A program made the translations under genes and the position numbers. A DNA stretch of 8,574 bases from an uncultured Lachnospiraceae bacterium (GTDB lineage Bacteria; Bacillota; Clostridia; Lachnospirales; Lachnospiraceae), in assembly GCA_946409475.1 (NCBI GenBank), contig CAMJWQ010000133.1, forward strand, positions 1 to 8,574, read 5' to 3'. Below the pieces are notes generated by a model that searched no databases, had not been told where the DNA came from, and saw only the letters and a list, made by a program, of their open reading frames with translations. Shown in pieces: positions 1 to 6,635 of the stretch (position 1 is the stretch's first letter; the number at the start of each line of letters is the position of its first letter).

Positions 1-563
1 GAATTCCCTTTGGCATTATAGATTTATCCCTGGCGCCCACACCGGCCATTGGGGACAGTGTGGCGGATATTTTACAGGAAATAGGATTGGAATATGCAGG
101 AGCCCCGGGCACCACAGCGGCATTGGCGCTATTAAATGACCAGGTGAAAAAGGGCGGTGTTATGGCTTCCTCCTATGTGGGGGGATTAAGCGGTGCCTTT
201 ATTCCCGTAAGTGAAGATCAGGGTATGATCGACTCGGTTCTGGCAGGAGCATTATCCCTGGAAAAGCTGGAAGCCATGACCTGTGTGTGTTCGGTAGGTC
301 TTGACATGATTGCCATTCCCGGTACCACAAAGCCGGCCACTTTGTCAGGAATCATTGCGGATGAGATGGCAATCGGAATGGTCAACCAGAAGACAACAGC
401 CGTACGTATTATACCGGTAATCGGTAAAGAGGTGGGAGAAACCGTTACCTTTGGCGGCTTATTGGGCTATGCCCCTATTATGCCGGTTAACTCCTTTTCC
501 TGTGATGCTTTCGTGAATAGGGGCGGAAGAATTCCCGCACCCATTCATAGCTTTAAAAATTAG
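1..563 (+). CDS. DUF711/UPF0210 (PFL-family) protein, C-terminal part
   Basis: This is the 3' end of a gene whose start lies left of the window. The reading frame is open from base 3 and ends at TAG 561-563, giving 186 visible residues. Families of this kind are about 450 residues long, so roughly the last 40 percent is present. Recognisable stretches are IDLSLAPTPAIGDSVA at the beginning, GAPGTTAALALLNDQVKKGG, ASSYVGGLSGAFIPVSED and the late AIPGTTKPATLSGIIADE, all typical of the UPF0210 group, which is often labelled 'PFL family' because of structural similarity to pyruvate formate-lyase. The biochemical function is not established. In many Firmicutes a small ACT-domain protein gene (UPF0237) lies just upstream; that would be outside this window. 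A GTG at 60 is in frame but is internal, because conserved family sequence continues upstream of it. The stop lies 7 bases from the stop of the convergent tmcAL, with no terminator hairpin visible between them. Confidence 0.9.
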   Translation, partial: IPFGIIDLSLAPTPAIGDSVADILQEIGLEYAGAPGTTAALALLNDQVKKGGVMASSYVGGLSGAFIPVSEDQGMIDSVLAGALSLEKLEAMTCVCSVGLDMIAIPGTTKPATLSGIIADEMAIGMVNQKTTAVRIIPVIGKEVGETVTFGGLLGYAPIMPVNSFSCDAFVNRGGRIPAPIHSFKN

Positions 564-570
564 AAAAATA

Positions 571-1821
571 TTAAATTTTAATGATGGGAATGGTATATTC
601 ATTGGGCATGGATAGGTTAAACTTATTACTCATAACAGCATGATAGATATCTGCAGCATAAATATCCTTTTCCAACATGGTTAAGGCATCATCGGTTAAA
701 TAATTTTTAGCATCAGCAAGCTTTGCGATAAGGTGAAGCTCTGATGCTTTCTTTATTTCATTTAAAAGATTCGTACTTTCTTTTTTAAAGCCGAGAATAC
801 GGGAATAGGGTATTTCTTCCTTCGGACCGCTGCCGGCTTTACGGATATTTAACAGAATGTGCAAAAGCGCCCGGTTGATCCTGGTATGAGTGAGCTCCTT
901 TGTTTTTAATAGCTGAGAGAATTGTGTAAAGGAGGTAAAAGAATAAAGGTGCTTTTGAATCCTTTTTGCCAATTCCTCTGATACATCGGCATACGTAAAC
1001 AGAGACGAGGGTTTTTCCTGTAATAGCTTACAGTGAAGTAAAAGGGAAAAGTCATCCTCCCATATGGGGAAAGCCCTGCCGTATGATTCCTTTAGTTTTT
1101 TAAAAGCACAGGATGGCATAAAGGGCTTTACAAGCTGGAGACTATCGGTTTCCTTTAGGGCATTTCGAATACCGGATGCGGAGCTGATGGTATCCGACAG
1201 GGATATATCATGATAAGAAGCCCCGGTTCTTTCTATAGTCACGGGAATGATTCTGCTATTTCTTTTTAAGAGGGCCTTTATATATTCAATACCCAATATA
1301 TTATTTGAGGATTGCAGGACTTTCCGGACAGTATTTTTTTCCTCCTCCGCCATGCTGCCCTGCAGGGAAAGAAGGGACAGGAGAGCGTTGCTTCTGGCTA
1401 CAGGATAGCTGCTTCCCTTTTTTAATTCCTGTTTCAGCAAATTCTTATAATACAAGGGCTCCTCATTTAAAATGCCGGCAACCGGTTTCAATACTTCTAA
1501 GCTTCCTGCTTCACTGCCAAAGCATATATAATCAATAACTCCCAGCTTATCTAATAAGGATATGGAACCATAAGCAAAAGATTCCGCGCTGCTGGTCGCA
1601 ATTTGGACGGGTAATTCCAAAACCAGGTCGGCACCGTACGCCAGACATATTTTAGTGCGTAAATATTTGTCCATGATGGCAGGGGTACCCCGCTGTACAA
1701 AATTGCCGCTCATGACAACAACGATATAATCTGCCCTTGTTTTTGTCCTGGCTTCCCGGATATGATGGTAATGACCATTATGAAAAGGATTATATTCCGT
1801 TATAATACCTGTAACCTTCAA
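571..1821 (-). CDS. tmcAL: tRNA(Met) cytidine acetate ligase TmcAL (YlbM family)
   Basis: TmcAL uses ATP to activate acetate as acetyl-adenylate and transfers the acetyl group to the wobble cytidine (C34) of elongator tRNA-Met, forming N4-acetylcytidine in the cytoplasm. The N-terminus shows the nucleotidyltransferase core: GIITEYNPFHNGH with the HxGH-type motif HNGH at residues 14-17, VVVMSGNFVQRG at 34-45, GADLVLELP at 63-71 and CFGSEAGS at 100-107. From TTG 1821-1819 the protein has 416 residues, close to the 415 or so of B. subtilis YlbM. I prefer TTG because an SD-like AGGCGGTG lies a few bases upstream and the family sequence begins right there. An in-frame ATG at 1860-1858 would add 13 residues with no SD and no family resemblance. 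The gene is divergent from pta and convergent with the DUF711 gene. The family assignment is firm; the start is probable. Confidence 0.92.
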   Translation of the reverse strand: MKVTGIITEYNPFHNGHYHHIREARTKTRADYIVVVMSGNFVQRGTPAIMDKYLRTKICLAYGADLVLELPVQIATSSAESFAYGSISLLDKLGVIDYICFGSEAGSLEVLKPVAGILNEEPLYYKNLLKQELKKGSSYPVARSNALLSLLSLQGSMAEEEKNTVRKVLQSSNNILGIEYIKALLKRNSRIIPVTIERTGASYHDISLSDTISSASGIRNALKETDSLQLVKPFMPSCAFKKLKESYGRAFPIWEDDFSLLLHCKLLQEKPSSLFTYADVSEELAKRIQKHLYSFTSFTQFSQLLKTKELTHTRINRALLHILLNIRKAGSGPKEEIPYSRILGFKKESTNLLNEIKKASELHLIAKLADAKNYLTDDALTMLEKDIYAADIYHAVMSNKFNLSMPNEYTIPIIKI

Positions 1822-1890
1822 ATTAACACCGCCTGTTTGTATATGGGATTTTAAATCCATGGTAGCATTTCATAGAGAAATGGGCAACAT

Positions 1891-1921
1891 AGTATATGAT
1901 AATGTATTTTTTTTTATACAA
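1891..1921 (-). promoter_or_regulatory. candidate tmcAL promoter
   Basis: On the - strand TTGTAT (1921-1916) and TATACT (1896-1891) could be -35 and -10 boxes. The spacer is 19 bases, longer than the ideal 17, so this is a weak candidate. It would start transcription about 60 bases before the TTG start of tmcAL. The surroundings are so AT-rich that chance matches are likely. Confidence 0.3.
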
Positions 1922-1990
1922 TTTATATGAAATGGGTACTATATATAGGGTATTGTTCTTTATTTTGCACAAAGAAATGTGATAAACACC

Positions 1991-2019
1991 TTGTATACAA
2001 TAAACATATGAATTATAAT
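1991..2019 (+). promoter_or_regulatory. pta promoter (sigma-A type)
   Basis: TTGTAT (1991-1996) and a perfect TATAAT (2014-2019) are separated by exactly 17 bases, which fits a vegetative promoter. It would give a leader of about 40 bases before the pta GTG. The -35 box is the left half of the perfect 10-base palindrome TTGTATACAA (1991-2000), so a repressor bound there could block it. No regulator can be named from the sequence. Confidence 0.7.
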
Positions 2020-2064
2020 AAATACCAAACAGTAGTTTATACAGTTTTGAAAGGAGAGAATAAA

Positions 2065-3069
2065 GTGTCATTTATTGATTCTATAAAAGTAAGAGCAAGA
2101 AGAAATAAAAAAATAATCGTATTACCGGAAACAAAGGATAAGAGGACATTACTTGCGGCGGCACAGGTTTTACAGGAAGAGACTGCCAACATCATTATGA
2201 TAGGTAAAGAAGAAAAAATATTAGATGGGGCCGGATGGTTGGAAGTAGATTTAACGGGGGTAACCATAGTAGACCCGGATGTATCACCTAAATTTGAAGT
2301 ATATGTTAATTTACTATATGAATTAAGAAAAGAAAAAGGCATGACGATAGAAAAGGCTGAGGAAATTTTAAAAACAGATTATATCACCTTTGGTGTTATG
2401 ATGGTAAAAGCCGGTGATGCTGACGGAATGGTAGCCGGAGCCTGCCATGCTACGGCAGATGTACTAAGGCCCTCCCTTCAGATATTAAAAACGGCACCCG
2501 GAACGGAGCTGGTTTCCGGTTTCTTTATTATAGATGTGCCCAATTGCAGCTACGGTGAAAACGGTACGTTTTTATTTGCGGACTGCGGTTTGAACCAGGA
2601 TCCCAATCCACAGGAGCTGGCAGCCATAGCCAATTCCAGCGCTAAAAGCTTCCGGAATTTAGTAGGTGCCGAGCCGATTATTGCCATGCTGTCCCACTCG
2701 ACAAAGGGCAGTGCCAAGCATCCCCTGGTGGATAAGGTGGTGGAAGCAACCGCCCTGGCGAAAAGCAAATATCCTGATTTGGTTTTAGACGGTGAATTGC
2801 AGACAGATGCTGCAATCGTTCCCAGTGTGGCGGCACATAAAGCTCCCGAAAGTGAAGTGGGAGGTAAGGCCAATGTATTGGTATTCCCCAATTTGGATTG
2901 CGGGAATATCGGATATAAGCTGGTACAAAGACTTGGCGGCGCGGAAGCTTACGGTCCTATGCTGCAGGGAATATCCAAACCGGTAAATGATTTGTCAAGG
3001 GGCTGCTCGGCAGAGGATATTGTCGGAGTAATTGCGTTAACGGCAGTACAAGCCCAGTTAATTGATTAA
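2065..3069 (+). CDS. pta: phosphate acetyltransferase
   Basis: Phosphotransacetylase converts acetyl-CoA and phosphate to acetyl phosphate and CoA, feeding acetate kinase in fermentation. The 334-residue product matches the short clostridial Pta (about 333 residues) that lacks the N-terminal regulatory domain of the enterobacterial enzyme. Family landmarks are IIVLPETKDKRTLLAAA (17-33), GMVAGACHATADVLRPSLQI (121-140) with the conserved arginine R135, ADCGLNQDPNPQELAAIA (172-189), MLSHSTKGSAKHP (208-220), DGELQTDAAIVP (242-253), FPNLDCGNIGYKL (274-286) and KPVNDLSRGCS (305-315). The start is GTG at 2065, preceded at a 7-base spacing by AGGAGA (2052-2057). The frame stays open for 46 codons upstream, but that part covers the promoter and is not family sequence. 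The ackA gene follows 99 bases later, probably in the same transcript. Confidence 0.97.
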   Translation: MSFIDSIKVRARRNKKIIVLPETKDKRTLLAAAQVLQEETANIIMIGKEEKILDGAGWLEVDLTGVTIVDPDVSPKFEVYVNLLYELRKEKGMTIEKAEEILKTDYITFGVMMVKAGDADGMVAGACHATADVLRPSLQILKTAPGTELVSGFFIIDVPNCSYGENGTFLFADCGLNQDPNPQELAAIANSSAKSFRNLVGAEPIIAMLSHSTKGSAKHPLVDKVVEATALAKSKYPDLVLDGELQTDAAIVPSVAAHKAPESEVGGKANVLVFPNLDCGNIGYKLVQRLGGAEAYGPMLQGISKPVNDLSRGCSAEDIVGVIALTAVQAQLID

Positions 3070-3168
3070 AAATCCTTCGGAATGTTATACTTTTAATAAA
3101 AAATGTATTATAATGAATGAAATGCGAAAAACTGTAAAAATGGAATAGGAAAAATACGGGAGGTAAAA

Positions 3169-4365
3169 ATGAAAATACTAGTTGTCAACTGTGGAAGTTC
3201 CTCGTTAAAATTTCAGCTCATTGATGCCGTGACGGAGGAGGTATCGGCAAAAGGCCTTTGCGAAAGAATCGGAATTGATGGAAGCAGAATTGTATATGCA
3301 CCAAAGGGCGGAGAAAAAACAAAGACGGAAATTTCCATGCCTACGCATACGGAGGCTATTCGTGTTGTACTTGATACCCTGACGAACAGGGAAACCGGTG
3401 TGGTTAAGGATTTAAAGGAAATCGGAGCCGTTGGCCATAGAGTGGTTCATGGCGGAGAAAAATTCTCAAGCTCCACTATTATTACGGAAGAAGTCATAAA
3501 GGCCATAGAAGAATGCAATGATTTGGCACCCTTACACAATCCCGCGAACTTAATTGGTATTGATGCCTGCAAGGAAATCCTTCCTGAAACGCCAATGGTG
3601 GCGGTATTTGATACGGCCTTTCATCAGACCATGCCGGAGGAGGCCTATATCTATGGGCTGCCTTATGAATATTACAAAAAATATAAGGTAAGAAGATATG
3701 GTTTTCACGGAACCTCTCATAGCTATGTATCCAAAAAAGCTGCGGAAATTATGGGAAAGCCTTATGAGGATTTAAAGATTATTGTCTGCCATCTGGGAAA
3801 CGGAGCCAGTGTTTCGGCCGTTAAAAATGGAAAATCCGTAGATACCTCTATGGGACTGACACCGTTGGAAGGTCTTATTATGGGAACCAGATCCGGAGAT
3901 ATTGATCCTGCCATTTTTGAATTTCTGGCAAAGAAAGAGAATCTAAATATAGAACAAATTATGGATGTGCTGAATAAGAAATCCGGAGTTCTTGGAATAT
4001 CTGAAAAAACCAGTGATTTTCTGGATTTGGAATTGGCCTGTCTGGATAAAAAGGAATATGCGTTAAGGACCATGAAAATATTTGCGTATCGTGTTGTAAA
4101 ATATATAGGGGCATATGCAGCAGCTATGAACGGTGTGGATGCCATTTGCTTTACAGCCGGTTTGGGAGAAAATAATAAATATGTAAGAAAAGATATTTGT
4201 GAATATTTGGGTTATCTTGGAATTGAACTGGATGACGACCTGAATTCAAAAAGAGGGGAATCCTTAATTGTTTCAACCAAAGAATCCAAAACCAGGGTCT
4301 TGGTTATTCCCACTAATGAGGAATTGGCCATTGCCAGGGAAACCTATGCATTGTTAAAGAAATAA
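3169..4365 (+). CDS. ackA: acetate kinase
   Basis: Acetate kinase transfers the phosphate of acetyl phosphate to ADP, making acetate and ATP; with Pta it forms the main acetate-producing, ATP-yielding branch. The product has 398 residues, the normal family length. The signature VNCGSSSLKFQL lies at 6-17. The residues known for catalysis in the Methanosarcina enzyme are all present at the same numbers: N7, R91 (in GHRVVHGG), D148 (in FDTAFHQTMP), H180 (in YGFHGTSH), R241 (in GTRSGDIDP) and E384 (in PTNEELAIA). GHLG-type phosphate-binding sequence is seen as HLGNGASVSAV (208-218). The ATG has a strong SD, GGGAGG (3158-3163). No good terminator follows pta. A lone TATAAT (3109-3114) in the pta-ackA gap lacks a matching -35 box, so a second promoter is possible but unproven. 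No convincing terminator follows ackA. Confidence 0.98.
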   Translation: MKILVVNCGSSSLKFQLIDAVTEEVSAKGLCERIGIDGSRIVYAPKGGEKTKTEISMPTHTEAIRVVLDTLTNRETGVVKDLKEIGAVGHRVVHGGEKFSSSTIITEEVIKAIEECNDLAPLHNPANLIGIDACKEILPETPMVAVFDTAFHQTMPEEAYIYGLPYEYYKKYKVRRYGFHGTSHSYVSKKAAEIMGKPYEDLKIIVCHLGNGASVSAVKNGKSVDTSMGLTPLEGLIMGTRSGDIDPAIFEFLAKKENLNIEQIMDVLNKKSGVLGISEKTSDFLDLELACLDKKEYALRTMKIFAYRVVKYIGAYAAAMNGVDAICFTAGLGENNKYVRKDICEYLGYLGIELDDDLNSKRGESLIVSTKESKTRVLVIPTNEELAIARETYALLKK

Positions 4366-4423
4366 TTGTGCCCATATCTGCGGAGTCATTATGACAGCAA
4401 TATTATTTTTCCATTTATTTTGA

Positions 4424-4452
4424 TTGACAAATGTTTTTGTGATAGTTATAAT
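4424..4452 (+). promoter_or_regulatory. consensus sigma-A promoter for DUF177-rpmF
   Basis: TTGACA (4424-4429) and TATAAT (4447-4452) both match the vegetative consensus perfectly and are 17 bases apart. Transcription would begin near 4459, giving a very short leader of about 20 bases that contains the SD AGGAGA (4468-4473). Such a strong promoter fits a ribosomal protein transcript. The spacer holds the imperfect dyad ACAAA-N4-TTTGT (4427-4440), which may be chance in AT-rich DNA. Confidence 0.9.
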
Positions 4453-4478
4453 AAATCAGGTGTGAACAGGAGAATACT

Positions 4479-5006
4479 ATGTTAATTGATTTATCCGATA
4501 TCGGGACTAAGCAGGGGAAAGAAGCGGATGTAAAATGCGAACTGGGATTTGACAGCTTTTCCTATGGCGGGGGAGAATTTTTAATTGCGCAAAAGCAGCC
4601 CGTCAGCTTAAAGATATCGAATGCAGGAAATAAAAAGGTCCTGATAGAAGGAAAAATGAAAATAAAGATTAACATACCTTGTGACCGGTGCCTGCAGGAG
4701 GTGGTCACTGTATTTGACTTAGATTTTAGCAGAAAAATTGACATGAAAGATACTGACGAGGACAGGATTGAAAATCTGGATGAAATGAATTACATGACAG
4801 GCAGTGAGCTGGATGTGGAGCAATTAATCCGCAATGAAATAATGGTGAATTGGCCTATGAAGGTCTTATGCAGTGAAGATTGCAAAGGTATCTGCAGGAA
4901 TTGCGGTACTAATTTAAATCAAAAAGCATGTAATTGCAATAAGGCGGAATTAGATCCACGAATGGCAGTTATTTGGGATGTCTTTAATGATAATAAGGAG
5001 GTGTAA
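4479..5006 (+). CDS. DUF177 family protein (YceD-like, 23S rRNA accumulation)
   Basis: This 175-residue protein belongs to the DUF177 family. The E. coli member YceD is linked to accumulation of 23S rRNA, and the gene sits next to rpmF across most bacteria; the molecular mechanism here is inferred from that family. Two cysteine pairs and clusters are visible: CDRC at 68-71 and a C-terminal set C131, C135, C139, C142, C151 and C153 in the pattern CSEDCKGICRNCG...CNC, which suggests zinc binding, as is common in Firmicute members. The DPRMAVIWDVF ending (159-169) is the usual C-terminal motif. Translation starts at ATG 4479 with AGGAGA just upstream. The end of the gene carries the SD of rpmF, whose ATG is only 2 bases after the TAA, so the two are likely coupled in translation. 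Confidence 0.9.
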   Translation: MLIDLSDIGTKQGKEADVKCELGFDSFSYGGGEFLIAQKQPVSLKISNAGNKKVLIEGKMKIKINIPCDRCLQEVVTVFDLDFSRKIDMKDTDEDRIENLDEMNYMTGSELDVEQLIRNEIMVNWPMKVLCSEDCKGICRNCGTNLNQKACNCNKAELDPRMAVIWDVFNDNKEV

Positions 5007-5008
5007 CG

Positions 5009-5188
5009 ATGTCTATTTGTCCTAAGAATAAATCTTCCAAGGGAAGAAGAGACAAAAGAAGAGCAAACTGGAAAATGTCTGCTCCTACTTTAGTAAAATG
5101 CAGCAAATGCGGAACCCTTATGATGCCACATAGAGTATGTAAGGCTTGTGGTTCTTATAACAAAAAAGAGGTAATCACGGTAGAATAA
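5009..5188 (+). CDS. rpmF: 50S ribosomal protein L32 (zinc-binding form)
   Basis: This small gene encodes the 59-residue protein L32 of the large ribosomal subunit. It begins MSICPKNKSSKGRRDKRRAN and carries the typical W21 followed by K-M-S-A-P-T. Four cysteines in two CxxC pairs, C31/C34 (KCSKCG) and C44/C47 (RVCKACG), make it the zinc-binding (C+) type rather than the cysteine-free type that some bacteria induce under zinc shortage. The SD AAGGAGGTG (4995-5003) is close to a full anti-SD match, lies inside the last codons of the DUF177 gene and points to high expression. The basic N-terminus is normal for the family. An intrinsic terminator follows 10 bases after the stop, so DUF177-rpmF is a self-contained two-gene unit. 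Confidence 0.97.
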   Translation: MSICPKNKSSKGRRDKRRANWKMSAPTLVKCSKCGTLMMPHRVCKACGSYNKKEVITVE

Positions 5189-5198
5189 ATAAATCGAT

Positions 5199-5224
5199 AA
5201 AAAGTGCCTGTCAGGCACTTTTTT
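5199..5224 (+). terminator. intrinsic terminator after rpmF
   Basis: The inverted repeat GTGCCTG (5204-5210) and CAGGCAC (5212-5218), with a tight loop, is flanked by AAAAA on the left and TTTTTT (5219-5224) on the right. This is a textbook rho-independent terminator. The A-tract on the left can pair with the T-tract, so it may also work weakly in the other direction. Confidence 0.93.
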
Positions 5225-5309
5225 GTTTTACAGTAATCTTTATACGAAAGCAGATTCTGATCCGGCCATGTATATTTAAAATTTTTTGTTCGGAATTTAT
5301 AAATGGTTA

Positions 5310-5338
5310 TTGATTTTTAAAATGATGTTTAGTATATT
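5310..5338 (+). promoter_or_regulatory. plsX-acpP promoter
   Basis: TTGATT (5310-5315) and TATATT (5333-5338) have a 17-base spacer. Both boxes differ only slightly from consensus, and the position, between the rpmF terminator and the plsX SD, is right for a promoter that starts the plsX unit. The leader would be only about 20 bases long. Confidence 0.6.
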
Positions 5339-5346
5339 AACTATAG
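5328..5346 (+). promoter_or_regulatory. imperfect dyad over the plsX -10 box, possible operator
   Basis: TTTAGTATATTAACTATAG contains the inverted halves TAGT and ACTA, six bases apart, centred on the -10 box. FapR, the malonyl-CoA-sensing repressor of lipid genes in Firmicutes, binds TTAGTA-N5-TACTAA-like sites that often overlap promoters upstream of plsX. Here the left half matches, but the right half is shifted by one base and incomplete, so FapR control is only a suggestion. Confidence 0.22.
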
Positions 5347-5365
5347 ACATTAAGGAGGTAATCAT

Positions 5366-6379
5366 ATGAACAGTACGGTGAACATAGCAGTTGATGCTAT
5401 GGGTGGAGATGAAGCACCCGGTGAAATCATTAAGGGTGTGATAGAAGCTGTTAATCAGCGTAAGGATATTAAAATTTTTCTGGCAGGACAAGAAAAAGTA
5501 ATAAAAGAAGAATTAATGAAATATTCTTATACCACAGAACAGATTGAAGTGGTAAATGCTGAAGAAGTGATTGAAACATCCGAACCTCCTGTAATGGCTG
5601 TCAGAAAGAAAAAAAATTCTTCTATTGTTACGGCATTGCAATTAGTAAAACAAGGCAGGTGTGATGCATTTGTTTCAGCAGGAAGCACAGGAGCTGTTTT
5701 GGTAGGGGGACAATTAATCGTTGGCCGCATTAAAGGAATTGAAAGACCGCCCCTGGCACCCTTAATACCTACGAAAGAAGGAGTAGCGCTCTTAATTGAC
5801 TGTGGTGCTAATGTAGATGCCCGTTCTTCTCATTTAGTACAGTTTGCTAAGATGGGATCCTTATATATGGAGCACATTATAGGTATTAAAAACCCTAAAG
5901 TTGCCATAGTAAACATTGGAGCAGAAGAAGAAAAAGGAAATGCATTAGTAAAAGAAACCTTCCCCCTTCTTAAAAATTGTCCGGATATTAATTTTATCGG
6001 CAGCATTGAAGCCAGGGATATACCGGGTGGTAAAGCAGACGTTATTGTATGTGAAGCTTTTGTGGGAAATGTGATTTTAAAGCTTTATGAGGGTGTTGGT
6101 GCTGCATTATTAAGCAAGGTAAAAGAAGGAATGATGTCAACTTTAAGAAGTAAAATAGGTGCTTTATTGGTAAAACCGGCCTTGAAAAAAACATTAAAGA
6201 CATTTGATGCGTCTGAATATGGAGGAGCACCGCTGCTCGGGCTTAACGGCCTGGTAGTAAAGACACATGGCAGTTCAAAGGCTCATGAGATAGCCAATTC
6301 AATTATTCAATGTGTTTTATTTAAAGAACAAAAAATAAATGATAAAATCAGAGAAAAAATCATTTTAAATGATAATTAG
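5366..6379 (+). CDS. plsX: phosphate acyltransferase PlsX
   Basis: PlsX makes acyl phosphate from acyl-ACP and phosphate. PlsY then uses the acyl phosphate to acylate glycerol 3-phosphate, the first step of phospholipid synthesis; PlsX acts at the inner face of the membrane as a peripheral protein. The 337-residue length is normal. Landmarks are AVDAMGGDEAP (8-18), SAGSTGA (104-110), GIERPPLAP (124-132), DCGANVDARSSHLVQFAKMG (145-164) and GNVILKLYEG (234-243). The ATG at 5366 has AAGGAGG (5352-5358) at a 7-base spacing. The acpP gene follows after 16 bases and encodes the carrier of the PlsX substrate. Unlike the fapR-plsX-fabD-fabG order of Bacillus, no fatty acid synthesis enzymes lie between plsX and acpP. 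Confidence 0.97.
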   Translation: MNSTVNIAVDAMGGDEAPGEIIKGVIEAVNQRKDIKIFLAGQEKVIKEELMKYSYTTEQIEVVNAEEVIETSEPPVMAVRKKKNSSIVTALQLVKQGRCDAFVSAGSTGAVLVGGQLIVGRIKGIERPPLAPLIPTKEGVALLIDCGANVDARSSHLVQFAKMGSLYMEHIIGIKNPKVAIVNIGAEEEKGNALVKETFPLLKNCPDINFIGSIEARDIPGGKADVIVCEAFVGNVILKLYEGVGAALLSKVKEGMMSTLRSKIGALLVKPALKKTLKTFDASEYGGAPLLGLNGLVVKTHGSSKAHEIANSIIQCVLFKEQKINDKIREKIILNDN

Positions 6380-6395
6380 AAAGGATGTCAATGAT

Positions 6396-6623
6396 ATGGA
6401 ATTTGAAAGACTACAAAAAATAATTGCTGAAGTATTAAATATCGAGAAAGATGAAATTACGATGGAAACAACTTTTGTCGATGATTTAGGAGCGGATTCA
6501 CTGGACATTTTTCAAATCATTATGGGAATCGAAGAAGAGTTTGATATAGAAATCGCGAACGAAGCGGCGGAAAAAATAGTGACGGTCGGAGACGTGGTTG
6601 AACAAATAAAAAATGCGTTATAA
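6396..6623 (+). CDS. acpP: acyl carrier protein
   Basis: This 75-residue acidic protein carries growing fatty acyl chains on a 4'-phosphopantetheine arm attached to a serine. The attachment motif is GADSLDIF, with S35 as the modified residue. The flanking pattern TTFVDDLGADSLD and the following helix with EEEFDIEIANEAAEKIVTVGDVV are typical of AcpP. I chose ATG 6396 because it gives the normal length and N-terminus (MEFERLQKIIAEVL). AGAAAGGA (6378-6385) upstream matches the extended anti-SD, though the spacing of about 10 bases is on the long side. An in-frame ATG at 6369 would overlap plsX and add nine residues not seen in the family. A hairpin with a T-run follows 12 bases after the stop. 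Confidence 0.95.
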   Translation: MEFERLQKIIAEVLNIEKDEITMETTFVDDLGADSLDIFQIIMGIEEEFDIEIANEAAEKIVTVGDVVEQIKNAL

Positions 6624-6635
6624 TTATAGAAATGT

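Noticed and set aside
1..6. EcoRI site GAATTC at the very start as a cloning junction
   Set aside because: The DUF711 reading frame runs through it in agreement with the family, so there is no sign of a chimaeric join.
1305..1538. 77-codon open frame antisense to tmcAL, rich in Cys and Pro
   Set aside because: Lies entirely inside a confident gene on the other strand and looks like no protein family.
1927..2064. In-frame upstream extension of pta by 46 codons
   Set aside because: It spans the promoter and SD, has no resemblance to Pta, and the GTG at 2065 has a well-placed AGGAGA.
1823..2071. Open frame of 82 codons on the - strand in the tmcAL/pta gap
   Set aside because: Tyr/Ile/Lys-rich translation of AT-rich DNA, no SD, overlaps promoters and the starts of both neighbours.
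3085..3114. TATAAT in the pta-ackA gap as an ackA promoter
   Set aside because: No acceptable -35 box at 16-18 bases and no TGn extension; AT-rich DNA gives such matches by chance.
3762..4145. 127-codon open frame antisense to ackA
   Set aside because: A shadow of a highly conserved coding gene, with no family resemblance or SD.
4379..4410. Hairpin GTCAT-T-ATGAC followed by TTTTT after ackA
   Set aside because: The stem is short with a one-base loop, and about ten bases separate it from the T-run; too weak to call a terminator.
4427..4440. ACAAA-N4-TTTGT dyad in the DUF177 promoter spacer as an operator
   Set aside because: Only five bases per side, in T-rich sequence; no known regulator site recognised.
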